64,000 nucleotides of DNA from Branchiostoma floridae (taxonomy: Eukaryota; Chordata; Leptocardii; Amphioxiformes; Branchiostomatidae), in assembly GCF_000003815.2 (NCBI RefSeq), contig NC_049994.1:10831751-10895750 (forward strand). Direction: 5' to 3'. Numbering within the stretch: the stretch's first letter is position 1; each line of letters begins with the position of its first letter. The position numbers and the translations under genes were made by a program. The notes beneath the pieces were generated by a model that had not been told where the DNA came from, searched no databases, and saw nothing but the letters and a program-made list of their open reading frames with translations. This document shows, piece after piece, positions 34,621-45,196 of this stretch.

Positions 34621-35714
34621 ACTAACGGCACTGAACTTTAATCCAACACATTCCAACAAATTCTAAACTGAACCATGAATAAACAAGCGGGCTTTAGCGC
34701 ATTCTGGAAACTGTTTAGTGCATTGTTTACTATGTTTCCCCGGCCATTGCTACACATGCATTGGTCTGCCACTTTCTGTTGTGTCGCAAGAAAATAACAT
34801 TTCAAAGACAGTGTAACTGATAGCAAGTCCTTTGGGATTCTATTCCCAGTGGAACTTTAATCCAACACAATAATATAACAAGGCTGTTTATCTATGGATT
34901 TCATATTTACAACGACAAATTTGTATCAATCGGCAGGCACTTACTCAAGGTTAAATTGGCAAATCGGCATGTCAGTAAACTGCTGATAGCAGCGATCAAA
35001 ACACGGTCCGAAAATACATCAACCAGCGGCAAATCCGTTCTGCTGTTCCACTACACAGTTATGACGTTCTATGAAACTTTTCATCCGTTGTTTGGTCAGC
35101 AAATGGTGGCAAAATATGTTGTTTGTGAATGGTTCCCAAAAAATATCCCCGCAAAACACAGTACAAACTCCCTACAGCACGTCCCCCATGTGGGGCTGTA
35201 ATGGTATCGCCAGTGAGATCCGTCCTACTGGCCTTTGGATGTGATCACTTTCAAAAATAGGGGTGAAGGGGCGTGCTGAAATATGATTCAAAATGGCGCG
35301 TGTTCGGATTTCCACTGAATTTGTGTAACAAAGCCTGGCCCTGTACTTTAAAGAGGGATACTTCAAGGCATGTTGGTTGTGTTGGATGGACAGTTTATTG
35401 ATATTTCGCTATATTTACTGTGATGATGATTGTGTAATGTGAGGACGAAGAGTAGGATTGCTTGAAATTACAATCGCTGCCCTCTTCCCACGGCTTGATT
35501 AACAGCATGAAAACATACCAGAAGATTGATTAACTTGTCACTGCAACGTGCGATCTTTGTGAGTTCAAACTTGCAAGATTTTAAGTCGTATACCTTACTG
35601 GTCTTGTAAAGCACTCAAAAGAATTTGCAAACCGGAGCTAGTTTTTGACTGACAGATGGGTTCTGAAAAGTGTTGGATTAAAGTTGCGTTGGATTAAAGT
35701 TCAGTGCCGTTACT
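34621..35714. mobile_element. 1.1-kb element with 24-bp terminal inverted repeats
   Basis: The left arm 34624-34647 (AACGGCACTGAACTTTAATC plus CAAC) is the perfect complement of 35688-35711. Subterminal copies of AACTTTAATCCAACACA also occur inside (34853 region and 35672 region). No transposase-like frame is seen, so it is non-autonomous or decayed. Confidence 0.75.
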
Positions 35715-35940
35715 TGTGGCGGATGGATAAATAAGTCTATAACCTCTCTCTCAGTGCCACTGTGGCAGCATGGAAGGGACAGTGCGGCCGTAGCAAATAT
35801 TATCAAACAAAATTGTGTTCATAACAGTGATCATATGGCATAGGTTTAGCTTTACGATGACCTTTTTAAACGTTTGAGGATCTTTGTAGCAACGAACTAC
35901 TTTGTATCGCGGAGGAACATTCAGGAGTGATATCAGCGTC

Positions 35941-35950
35941 AAGATGGCGG
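35941..35950 (+). promoter_or_regulatory. YY1-like motif over the SAP18 start codon
   Basis: AAGATGGCGG contains the ATG of SAP18 (35944) and matches the YY1 element AAGATGGCGGC often found at initiation codons of housekeeping genes. Motif match only. Confidence 0.55.
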
Positions 35951-38900
35951 AAGAGCGTCTGAAAAAAATGGCAGGCTTGGAGTCTCGAGTCGCTACAGAA
36001 GAAGAGAAACCAGAACCAGAAAAACCCGTGGACCGGGAAAAGGTTAGAAGCTTACCATCCTGCAGATGCAAAAATCTTAGATGTTTTCCATCGATAGTAG
36101 CTATTAAACGCGTGGTGGTATTCGCGTGGTGGGAGGGGGGCGAACATAATTTTTCAGTCTTGCATGCAGGGTTGTAGCCAGCCCGGAATCATTTTCCGTC
36201 CCCCCACCTTTGACTGAAAATCGTATCGAGCGCCGTAGGCGCGAGATGTCGCGCCAAAGGCGCGACGTTCCTAGGGGGGTCCGGGGGCATGCTCCCCCGG
36301 AAAATTTTGAAATCTAGACCCTCTGAAACGCTATTTCCAGCATTTTGAGCTGTTAATACATCTGTTTTGGTAAAAGAAATTACACGAGGGTTTTACGCTG
36401 GATTTTATTTAGGAAAGGGGCCGATGCTACCGCCACCGCAGTGATCGCACAGATTGCTGGTATGATTGTAAGTGTGTTACACAGCTGCACTTCTATATTG
36501 TATAGAATTTACACAGAAAAGAAACAGCACGTTTAGTACAACAAAAATTTATTACATATCTACGTCCTACGAGAAATATACACAAGCACAATAGCACATA
36601 CAAGGGATAACGGCGCCCTCACATCGGCGAGAATAAAACATTTTCAACAACGGCCGTTTGCGTCTTACTTAGTTAAGTCGTATCAAAGTTCACGTAGATT
36701 CCTACCGTCGCCGATGAAAGAAACCGTCGATTAACACAACACACTTCATCTGTCAGTTCATCTTAACGAGGTAAGTAGCATTTTAACACTTTACAAAGAT
36801 TGGAAACATAGACGGCGAGTCGGCGATCATGTACAACGAATCACTTGAAAGAATCGCCCACGGTTTGATCCGGCGTGGTCCTATTATAGCGGGGTGGGAT
36901 CCCTCCCCGGAAAAGCCAGATTTTCCCCGGAATCTCCTTATATGGGGAGCGGGGTTGATCACATAGGCTCTTACTATTAACGTTAGTTGCGTCATTTCTT
37001 TTTCAGCGCGGAAAATAGAATCAATTCTCTCTGACACATTTCTAGAGCAAGGGCGGGTCGCGTTCCCAAATTTCCTGTTCTAAATTTGAAGCTCTTTGGT
37101 TCGGCAAGGTAAAGTACAAGCCACCGTAAGTTTGCATGTAAAACCCGGGCATTTCCTTTCGGGGCCCGGGCAAGCCTCGTCATGTGGCCCCGCCCACGAT
37201 GAGACCGTCGGCTTCCTTGTTGCAAAGGCAGTGCACCTTTTCGCCGACTTCATCAAAGGCCGCGGCTGTTGGTTAGAGTTTCAAACAGTCGTGTGACAGT
37301 TGACAGCGAACTTCGTATGCTACGTGATTATTCCTTGCACTTTCCCACAGCGGTGCTTCTACAAAATATTTATCAGACTGTAACCCACATGTTTTATAGA
37401 ATAGAATCTGACGCGGAACAATGGTTTCGCCGGGTATTTTTCTTGAAACATGTCCGTTGGTATATCGTCTGACAGCAAAGCGGCAACTTATGGATGTAAG
37501 ACCGTCAACAACAGTCGCACGGCACGGCGGCTAACGGCGCATCGAAGATACTAGCGCTATAAATAAGCGCTTCAACTTCGGATGGCAAACCGGACAATAG
37601 TTAACGTTACTGTTAAACTGAGTAAAGTTTGTTGATTACGAGTTTTTAGTTGACTTTGACGCTTTGACTTGAAATATTGTTATGTCAAACTGAAAAGAAG
37701 TTAAGTGACTGCTACTATTATCGTAGATATGGCCCTAAAAACCTGATAAAATAAGCCTTCTGAATAGCCTGAAATGCGGACCCCTGCCCCGGCGGCCGGC
37801 GCTGTGAAAAAATCTTTTTAATTTTTGGAGATCTTTGCACGATTTTTAGTTTTTGTTGTATCTTTAGATATCGATTTTCTCCGTCACAGAGGACGGAATG
37901 GGCAAAATATTTTTCCGTCCCCAGCTGCAAAATTCCGTCAAAGGACGGAAGGACGGGCGCTGGCTACAACCCTGCTTGCATGTGTGCCGAATTTTGACAA
38001 CAAAGGAGAAAAAGAAACTGGCGTAAAACGCAAAACAGCAACGTTGCTGGTATCACAAGTGGCATATTATGATGCTTTCTTGCATTTAATCTAGTCGTAG
38101 AGTAGCAATGAAGAAGAAGTTATAAAATTTTAACCCACTTTTATTTCTGGCAGTGCCACCCCCAACACCCCCACCCCCACTGTATAGTATAAAGGGACCA
38201 CTACCACATTACCAGTAGTCTTCAAGTAGGCCCATGTAACAGTCTTTACTGTAACTGCTTTATTGCTTCACCGCTGCTTGTCTAGTACCTTTGTGTTCGT
38301 GCGTGTGTGTATAAGAAATAGAATAAACCCCCGGACTGAGGATGAAGCACAAAAAGCTTTTCTATTGTTGCGCAAACTGTGCAAGGCAGTTTCCCTGCAA
38401 TTCGCATGTTTAGCCATGCACATTGTGTCACGTCTACTGGCCCGACATGTCGATAAGTGCAGAGGTTTGACACTTGAGGCTCCCTCAGTCATAGTCTTCA
38501 AAGGCACGAGGCTGTTGGCTTTACTATTATTAAAGTATTATTTACTATTAACATCACTGAAAATGGACAAGTACAATCCCTTACTAGTTACAGCATGTCA
38601 GAGCTGCGGCAGACCCTAGACAATGCACATGATTTATATATGCCTATTTCTTGTCTTCACACAGACTTGTCCCCTGTTGCTCCGTGTGTTCTGCAACCAG
38701 AACAGGTTCCACAGGTACGTAAACATTGTGACTACGCTACTCAGTTACCAGTTAAGGGTCGACTTGTTACTTACTGTAATTCTTGATTTTTCAATGGACT
38801 GTTATGTTCACGGTTTTCACGTTGACGACTGTAACGTGAACTTATCATTACTGATAGTGATAACAAATAATTCACAGCCTTTTTTTATGTGCACTTGCCA

Positions 38901-41155
38901 CGACAGTGAACATTTAGTTCCGAGAAGTTAAATTTTCTCAGACCGTGAAAGTTTGGTACCGTGAAGACAAAGTGAATTACAGTATGTTGTTTTATGGAAA
39001 ACGCGCCTGCAGAAGTTAAGAGCTGTCCTTTTGGAAGACATCTTAGTCAGTCTGCATCTAGTTCTTTGTGGCATCTTTCTTCTGTTGTATTTATCACTGT
39101 GCAAAGTTTGACCAATTTACGGTCAGTTTGGTGTTTCTCCATGGGGTTATTTTTCTAAAGGACATATAATCTGATTATTTCCCATAAAAAGTTCCCTAAG
39201 TAGTCTACTGAGAAAGCACAATGAATAATTGTTTACATTGACGCTAAAGTAAAGATGTACCCTAGACGAACTATGTGTTAGTGTAAATTGTTGTTGTATT
39301 TTTCAGACGTAGTACACTGCTTTGCTGGATGCAAACTTATATGATAGATGTATGACTGAAACTACATGCAGTTTCTACTAAACAACTCTGAGTCAAAGAT
39401 TAAGAACTGAAGTCTTAGTGGTGCAAAAGATAAAATGAATTTGTACTGCAAAAAATAAGATGTATTTAGTAAATACGTCTTATTTTATTTTTATTTGGTA
39501 AATACAGTAGAACTTTGTTTTATTTTTTGCACCACTAAGACTTCAGTTCAAGGTTTACGGTAACAATACCAGCACTATTATTTACACAATATGGAGCATG
39601 GATTAATTGCTTGTGGAACATTACAATTCTATTATTATAGTGTATATTGATATTGTTTCATACCATTTCAGGCCTGAAGAATTTGCTCGAGGGAATGTGC
39701 CATCCAACGAGCTTCAAATCTATACCTGGTAAGATGATTACACACACAATACACAGTGCACGCACACATACACACACAAACACATACACTGTACACACAC
39801 AAAAAGTCAAAAGTAGTGGTCCTTCCAGGTGTGATTTGCACTAATCCATTTGGTCTCCTGCAGTTTGCACATACTTACAAAACTAGTGTGTTATGATTAA
39901 ATGCAGTTTACCGATCATGCAAAACAAGCAAACAAATAGACACACAGACAAACGCTCAAGCCACAAACATGTGGACGTGAAGGCTGATACCAACATCTTG
40001 TACTTGGCCTTCAGGATGGACTGTACACTTAAGGAGCTGACTGGTCTGATAAAAGAAGTCAACCCCGAGGCCAGAAGGAAGGGAACATTCTTCGACTTTG
40101 CTACTGCATATCCAGGTGAGTTACAGGCCTTACGTCTGAGTTTAAAAGGTCTACAGTTGGATGTGGAATGGTTAAACACTGAAAGGTGTTCGCTAGTTGC
40201 AGATGATTACCTCTTTTCTTTCCAAAACTTGCACAGCCTCTTGGCACCTTAAAGTCCCGATTCAGACATCATTCTCCCATCTTGACCTAATATAATATTG
40301 ATGTTTACCCAAAGCATTAGATATTTTGTTTCTGGATTAGGGTTACCGGTACAAAACCGTTTTTTCTTGTTGGATCGGTCCAGAAAAAAAATGGACCTGA
40401 AAAAAATAAGTGGACAGGATGTTGGACCAATTCGAAAATGAACAGATTATACCGGCAGGCATTCACATGTTTGGGGCTTACTGATACAAAAGAATAATGA
40501 GTGTAGAATAAGTAGAGGAGAGTTGATAGTCATTTTACCAAGCTTCTCCAATCAAACTTGGTCTAAAACAGAGGCAGTTAGTGTTGTTTACATGACCCGG
40601 ATAGAATTTTATAATGCCAATGAATGCTGGATACCTCACCAAACAGAATCCTTTGTTGGGAAATGGACCATTGTTTTGAGTATCGCCCATTCATAAGTTT
40701 TCACAGATTGTAATTACATCTGGGTTCAGGTCTGGACCTGATCCTCTGGACCTGGACAGTACATGTACTTGTTCCTAAATTTTCTATACCGGTACCCACC
40801 CCTAGTCTGGAATACTTTTGTAGATTTTTCACACTCAAATGTCATAACATGTGCATATAGCTTTCTTCTTCTTGTCAACAAGGCTACCGCTCAATGATAT
40901 AATAAAGGAACAACCATGGCTGTAAATAAATCTTATTCAAATTCAATCAAAAAGTAAAAGTCTTAATTTCCTTTCCATCCAGATTTGAGACGTGGAGGTT
41001 ACCGTCTGAAAGAGATTGGCAGCACCTGTTCGGGGAGGAAAGGAGCAGACGACAATAAGACGTTGGGTTCTCAGAAGTTCCAGATAGGAGACTACATCGA
41101 CATAGCCATCACACCGGCCAGGCCGGGGGGTCCGCGCGGGGGGCGACCTTACTGA
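35944..41155 (+). CDS. SAP18, Sin3-associated polypeptide p18 (complete, 5 exons)
   Basis: SAP18 is a small ubiquitin-fold protein of the Sin3-HDAC corepressor and of the ASAP/PSAP complexes at the exon junction. Exons are 35944-36042, 38665-38714, 39672-39728, 40015-40115 and 40983-41155 (stop TGA 41153-41155), all GT-AG with matching phases (0, 2, 2, 1). The protein is about 159 residues against 153 in human. Landmarks are PEKPVDREK at the end of exon 1, TCPLLLRVF in exon 2, FARGNVPSNELQIYTW across exons 3/4, and LKELTGLIKEVNPEARRKGT in exon 4. Exon 5 has GGYRLKEIGST and QKFQIGDYIDIAITPARPGG, ending in RPY like the vertebrate protein. Intron 1 carries a 1.8-kb hAT element; introns 2 and 4 carry MITEs and an R2 repeat. 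The 3' flank marks the outer edge of the collagen-C4-like inverted duplication. Confidence 0.97.
36159..36166. repeat. Left 8-bp target-site duplication of the hAT element
   Basis: CTTGCATG directly precedes the CAGGG terminus at 36167 and is repeated exactly at 37975-37982 after the opposite end. Confidence 0.9.
36167..37974. mobile_element. hAT-type element, 1,808 bp, in SAP18 intron 1
   Basis: The termini are CAGGGTTGTAGCCAGC at the left and GCTGGCTACAACCCTG at the right, perfect inverted repeats, flanked by an exact 8-bp duplication CTTGCATG. This is the hAT signature. Subterminal sequence has TTTTCCGTCCCC motifs at both ends and GC-rich hairpins (GTCGCGCC AAA GGCGCGAC near 36248-36266). 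No open frame longer than about 90 codons resembles a transposase, so it is non-autonomous. Related termini occur in the element at 12719-13462. Confidence 0.9.
37975..37982. repeat. Right 8-bp target-site duplication of the hAT element
   Basis: CTTGCATG follows the right terminus (ACCCTG ending at 37974) and matches 36159-36166 exactly. Confidence 0.9.
38772..38984. mobile_element. MITE-like element in SAP18 intron 2
   Basis: TACTGTAATTC (38772-38782) is mirrored by GAATTACAGTA (38974-38984). The interior repeats TTCACGGT/ACCGTGAA-type motifs on both arms (for example GTTCACGG and CCGTGAAG). It is 213 bp and non-coding. Confidence 0.65.
39404..39549. mobile_element. MITE with perfect 25-bp inverted repeats in SAP18 intron 2
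   Basis: The left arm 39404-39428 starts GAACTGAAGTCTTAGTGG and continues TGCAAAA. It is the exact complement of 39525-39549. The arms stay similar further inward (ATAAAA, then GTAC/TCTACTG). The element is 146 bp and its right end lies about 120 bp upstream of SAP18 exon 3. Confidence 0.9.
39745..39812. repeat. (CA)n-rich microsatellite
   Basis: Interrupted CACACA tract in SAP18 intron 3, just downstream of exon 3. No function inferred. Confidence 0.85.
40341..40800. mobile_element. Dispersed repeat R2 copy in SAP18 intron 4
   Basis: The ends GGTTACCGGTACAAAA (left) and TTTCTATACCGGTACCC (right) form imperfect inverted repeats. The interior aligns with 2190-2535 (GGATGTTGGACCAATT, TGGACCATTGTTTTGAGTAT, CGCCCATTCA). 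Non-coding; likely a non-autonomous DNA element. Confidence 0.65.
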
Positions 41156-42802
41156 ACAACTGTCCTTCTGTCGTCAGGAAACTCAACTGCCTTCTGACAT
41201 GATGAAATGTGAACTTACAGACGTCTATGTCGAAAAGTTCGTAGTTTTTGCGTGACCTTTCCACTTGGAATTTATGACAGCAAATAATATGTTTCCATTG
41301 TGTTACTACTTTGATACAGAATTGTTTAAACCACAGACTTTTGATACACTATGAAAGCCTTCATTCCCTCCTACCATAGAATTAAATCCTGCAAAAATAA
41401 AAACATTTACAGCACAATAGATTCAGTACAAAACTGTAGAGGCTGCTTGAACACATTTCCTATTTGGACAAGGTTGAGTTTCCCAATGGCAGCTTTTGTA
41501 ATTTTTTTTATTTGAAACCATTCATGTCTAAGAGAACCGAGTCACACATCTTTTACGAAAAAGGTGCAAAGTAGTTAATCAGATTGTGTGAATGACCTCT
41601 TAGTGTAATACCGGTAGGTTTTGTATCTAGGTTAGAAAACAAAATGAATGTGACAGATGTATTCCAGGTACATTGTTAGATTTCAATAGAATGTTGAACT
41701 CTATCATATGGTATAGACCAACAACCATTGCACATGTACTAGAAATATCCTCAAGCAAATGTATTCTCAGTGTATTATGCCTGGTATTGCACCATTCAGT
41801 ACACTTTGTAGTATTGTATTTTTAGCGGTAGTTAACCATTAAAAATGCAATACAGAAAAGAGTACTAAAGGCAGCAAAAACAGGCATTGAGCACTGTAAG
41901 TGATTGCTTGCCTTACACCTGCTTGGAGATTATTCAAAAAGGAATCTCCCTAAATTAGAATTTGGCTCTCCATTCCTTACAACTGGATTTAGTAGAAGGT
42001 AAAGGGTTAACCTGGGTAGTATCCTCTGTAGTGACTGCTGGCTCAATCCTTTCACTTGCTATCAACAGTCACTACATAGAATGGTACTCAGGCTAGTAAA
42101 GGGTGTGATTTTAGCTCTAATTCTGATTGTTGGTTTTCAGTTTTAGATTTTCATTATGTCTTAAGTCTTTGAATTATGAGAAAAATGCAAGTAGTGTCAG
42201 TAAAGTTTGTCCATTGTATCCATACACAACTTTATTCTCTAGGATGAAAGCTCATCCATGATGAAACATTGGTAATAAAAGGGAAAATTGTAACGACATA
42301 CCTTCAATGTGGTACTAGTGCTTTACTACAGTATCAAAAAATAACTAGAATTAGAATACATGTAATCATTTCCCCTCTCCCAAGAATCTGTAAAGATGAA
42401 AGGAAAATGTTTTGTTTTTGCTAACTACTCTTGTTTTGTCAGTTTGTCACACAGACACACACCCTTCTAGTTGTAGTCGGGTACATGTGTGTGGAAACTA
42501 TGTAGTTTATCCTCTCACTGTTGTTTGATGCAAAAATCACAATTACTTGTTTACATAAAAACATCATCACTTGTATTACGCATAAAACACAAACAATTTG
42601 TATTTCACCAAAAATACACAATCACTTGGACTACACAGAAAAAAACAATAGCCTGTATCACACACAAAAAAAGCACAAAGACTTTTATGATACAAGAGAT
42701 ACCATCACTTGTTGCACAGGCAAATAAACAGACACACACTTGTAAGGCCGGACAGTGAAGGGAAATATGCGAACGTTGTCGCCCAGTTGAGTATCTGGTT
42801 GT

Positions 42803-44704
42803 TCACAGGGTGCAGACCACACAGGTCAGCTCATAGCCACTGATGTAGGGCCCGCAGGGAAGAGAGCCACACTGCGCCTCTACCAGGTACAGCAGGGCTC
42901 CGTTGACATTGGCAGATGATCCTTGCCTTAGGTTGGGAGCTCCGTCCACACAGATGAAGTTCTTGTTGCTGTAGTGGGCGTGATTAGATGACATCAGGTA
43001 CCCGCTGTACTCCTTACTCCACCCCGTGGGACAGGACAGGCGGGCGGGGATCATGACGTGTGCGGACCGTAATTCCACCAGACACACCGAGCAGGGGACG
43101 TCATAGTTCAGAGGGTTAGAGATATACGGCCCCATGGTGTCTGTGGAGAAATACCCATCACCATTAACCTCGTATTCTGCCCCGTACATGTAGCTGTTGT
43201 GCTGATGACCAGCCACTGGGTTGTTCCACTCCACACCTTCCAGGGGCAGGCACTGGTAGTCACTTCCTCCTCCGTGGTGGTGGTACCATCCACTCCCCAC
43301 AACACCTGTGAAAGGACAGGATGGTTTCTGAATATCCACTGCTTCCAGAAAAGGAGTCGAACCCAGAAAAGCTTAGGTTCTCAGCAATCCATATTAGAAT
43401 AGCCACTTCTTCCCACTTGTTACCATTGTTAGTGTGATTTCTTTCTTTTCCATATACATGTACTGTAATGTGTCGTGTTGCAATTAGCCCTCGGGCAAGA
43501 ACATCCAAATAAACACTCTCTATAGTATTAATGATGCCAATAAAGAGGTTATATGTTTCCAATGTCAGTAGATCTATGAGTTAATTGATTAATGGGTGAC
43601 AGATTGTTGCCAGGACTTATGCTGAAACGATATTTTTTTTTACAGTGAGCCATTCGGGTCTCCAGTTTGCCTACCGGAATAGATAGTCTTGGCATTTTCA
43701 CTACAGTTCTCCCTCCCCCACCGCACGTACACGTCCCAGATGGACGTGTCGGCCGCTCTCCTCTCCCTGTGCGCCCCGCCCGCAGCAGTGTCGTTTACTC
43801 GGTCCTCTGTACCAGGTGAGACGGTCTGTGCAGGACGGGTAATCTATTGGTGACAAATGGAAACAAATTGATGTGAACGACTGAAGCAGGTAGATAATAC
43901 CCCATCTCATTAGCCTAATGATCCGTAACAGTACATGGCGTGCATTTGTTACCATTTTCCACCGTTGCTTGGTTTCGGTGTTGTGTTGTGTTATTGAGAA
44001 CTTTGTCAGATGGCATTGAGAACTTGGGGCTTGAGGCAAGTGCTGTTCGCCTAGAGATTATTGTTGATTTGATTAGCTTGACACAATAACCTCACTCGAG
44101 TCAGCAACTAATGAGTTCCCAGACCAAAGACGTTCTCTAAAATGGACGTGAAGCGGAGGTCCCTGACACCATAGTTTTAGCACGTTAATAAGGATCCCAC
44201 CACACTTACCGGTAAGAACAGCGGTCTTTCCCAGCGTGAGTGTCACGATCAAACTTATCACTATGGTCTTACTTAGCTTGTACTTTACGATAAAAAAAAG
44301 TTACCTTATCATTTGTTTTCATAAAGTCAGAACCTTACCAAGAGGTTCCTGAGCTCGGTCACCTCCAGCTGCAGGTCTGACATGGTGACGTACACCAGCG
44401 GCATGAGGACGGCGCACACCAGCACCCCGCCCAGACAGCCTCCCGCCAGGAGCACCAGGCCCGTCCTTCGCCCGCCCTGCCTCTCGTACGGCCGGGTCAG
44501 GCCCAGACCAGCTAGGGAAGGGGCAAAACCTGAATGGAATTAAACATATAGTGTAAGCAATGTCAAAATCCAAAGGAAGGGAACTCGCAAAAAAACCAAA
44601 CAAATTGGTTATTTTGTCTGGTAAAAGAAACGTGTGAAGGTTTTGTCACAGAAAACGTTCAATGATAGCCTACCTTGGTCCATGACAACTTTCTCCACTG
44701 ACAT
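42803..44704 (-). CDS. Type II membrane protein, short-chain-collagen-C4-like ectodomain, copy 1
   Basis: Minus-strand exons are 44704-44674, 44529-44339, 43843-43675 and 43305-42803, all GT-AG, giving 297 residues. Order: a short cytosolic tail (MSVEKVVMDQG, then TRPYERQGGRR), a signal anchor at about residues 33-59 (TGLVLLAGGCLGGVLVCAVL core), a short helical stalk (LQLEVTELRNLL), a linker with sequon NDT, then VYVRWGRENC. The cysteine domain follows: GGGSDYQCLPLEGVEW, VPCSVC, MIPARLSCPTGWSKEYSGYL, FICVDG, VEAQCGSLPCGPYISGYE and TCVVCTL at the end. Ten ectodomain cysteines are seen. The domain matches the C-terminal region of 'short-chain collagen C4-like' invertebrate proteins, but no Gly-X-Y repeat is present. 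It is head-to-head with copy 2. Ligand and function are unknown; cell-surface recognition or matrix attachment is inference. Confidence 0.9.
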
Positions 44705-45196
44705 TTTCACAACGCCATGTCACAAACGTTGCCCAAAAAAGGGAAACGAAAAGATGGCACGATCCAACAGGTGGTCAAGTTTTACTCACGCAACGTAGTG
44801 ACGCGACCACTAGAGTGGGGGTCTCCAAACATTTAAGAAAATATTGCACATTTAGCTCAATTGTCTATGCGGATATGTCTATGGTATTGGTCTCGTGGAT
44901 CTGTTCTTCATCACATACGTATGTTTTCTACATGCAATCAATTAGTAATTTTCATTTAAAGGATAAGCACATTTTGAGCAGAATTCTGGCACCCCTACGA
45001 TCCTACATAGACCACTCCTCACATCCTGCTTGTCATTTGTCTTTGGAAGGAAACTCATTTGTTTGTAGACCCCCTAGTGGTCGTTAAATAGTAGTTACGT
45101 TGCATCGTTACATCGCGACAGTAAAACTTGACCACCTGTTGGATCGTGCCATCTTTTCGTTCCCTTCTTCAAGGCAACGTTTGTGTCGTCGGTGTC

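Larger units (their letters stand above)
33109..35943. other. Intergenic interval between giant gene and SAP18
   Basis: 2.8 kb with no recognisable exon. It contains the giant gene's 3' untranslated region, a MITE (33343-33498), a terminal-inverted-repeat element (34621-35714), and the SAP18 promoter in the last 230 bp. A GTTAACGTTAACGTAA palindromic run lies near 34440-34456. Confidence 0.55.

Noticed and set aside
38263-38619. A 118-codon open frame in SAP18 intron 1
   Set aside because: It lies in an intron, shows no conserved motif, and the SAP18 exon order is complete without it.
42421-42760. A tandem repeat or CRISPR-like array suggested by recurring CACAAT/ATTACG motifs near 42540-42690 and 47100-47300
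   Set aside because: The recurrences are irregular, low-complexity ACA-rich text mirrored by the inverted duplication. There is no fixed repeat-spacer spacing, and the locus is eukaryotic.
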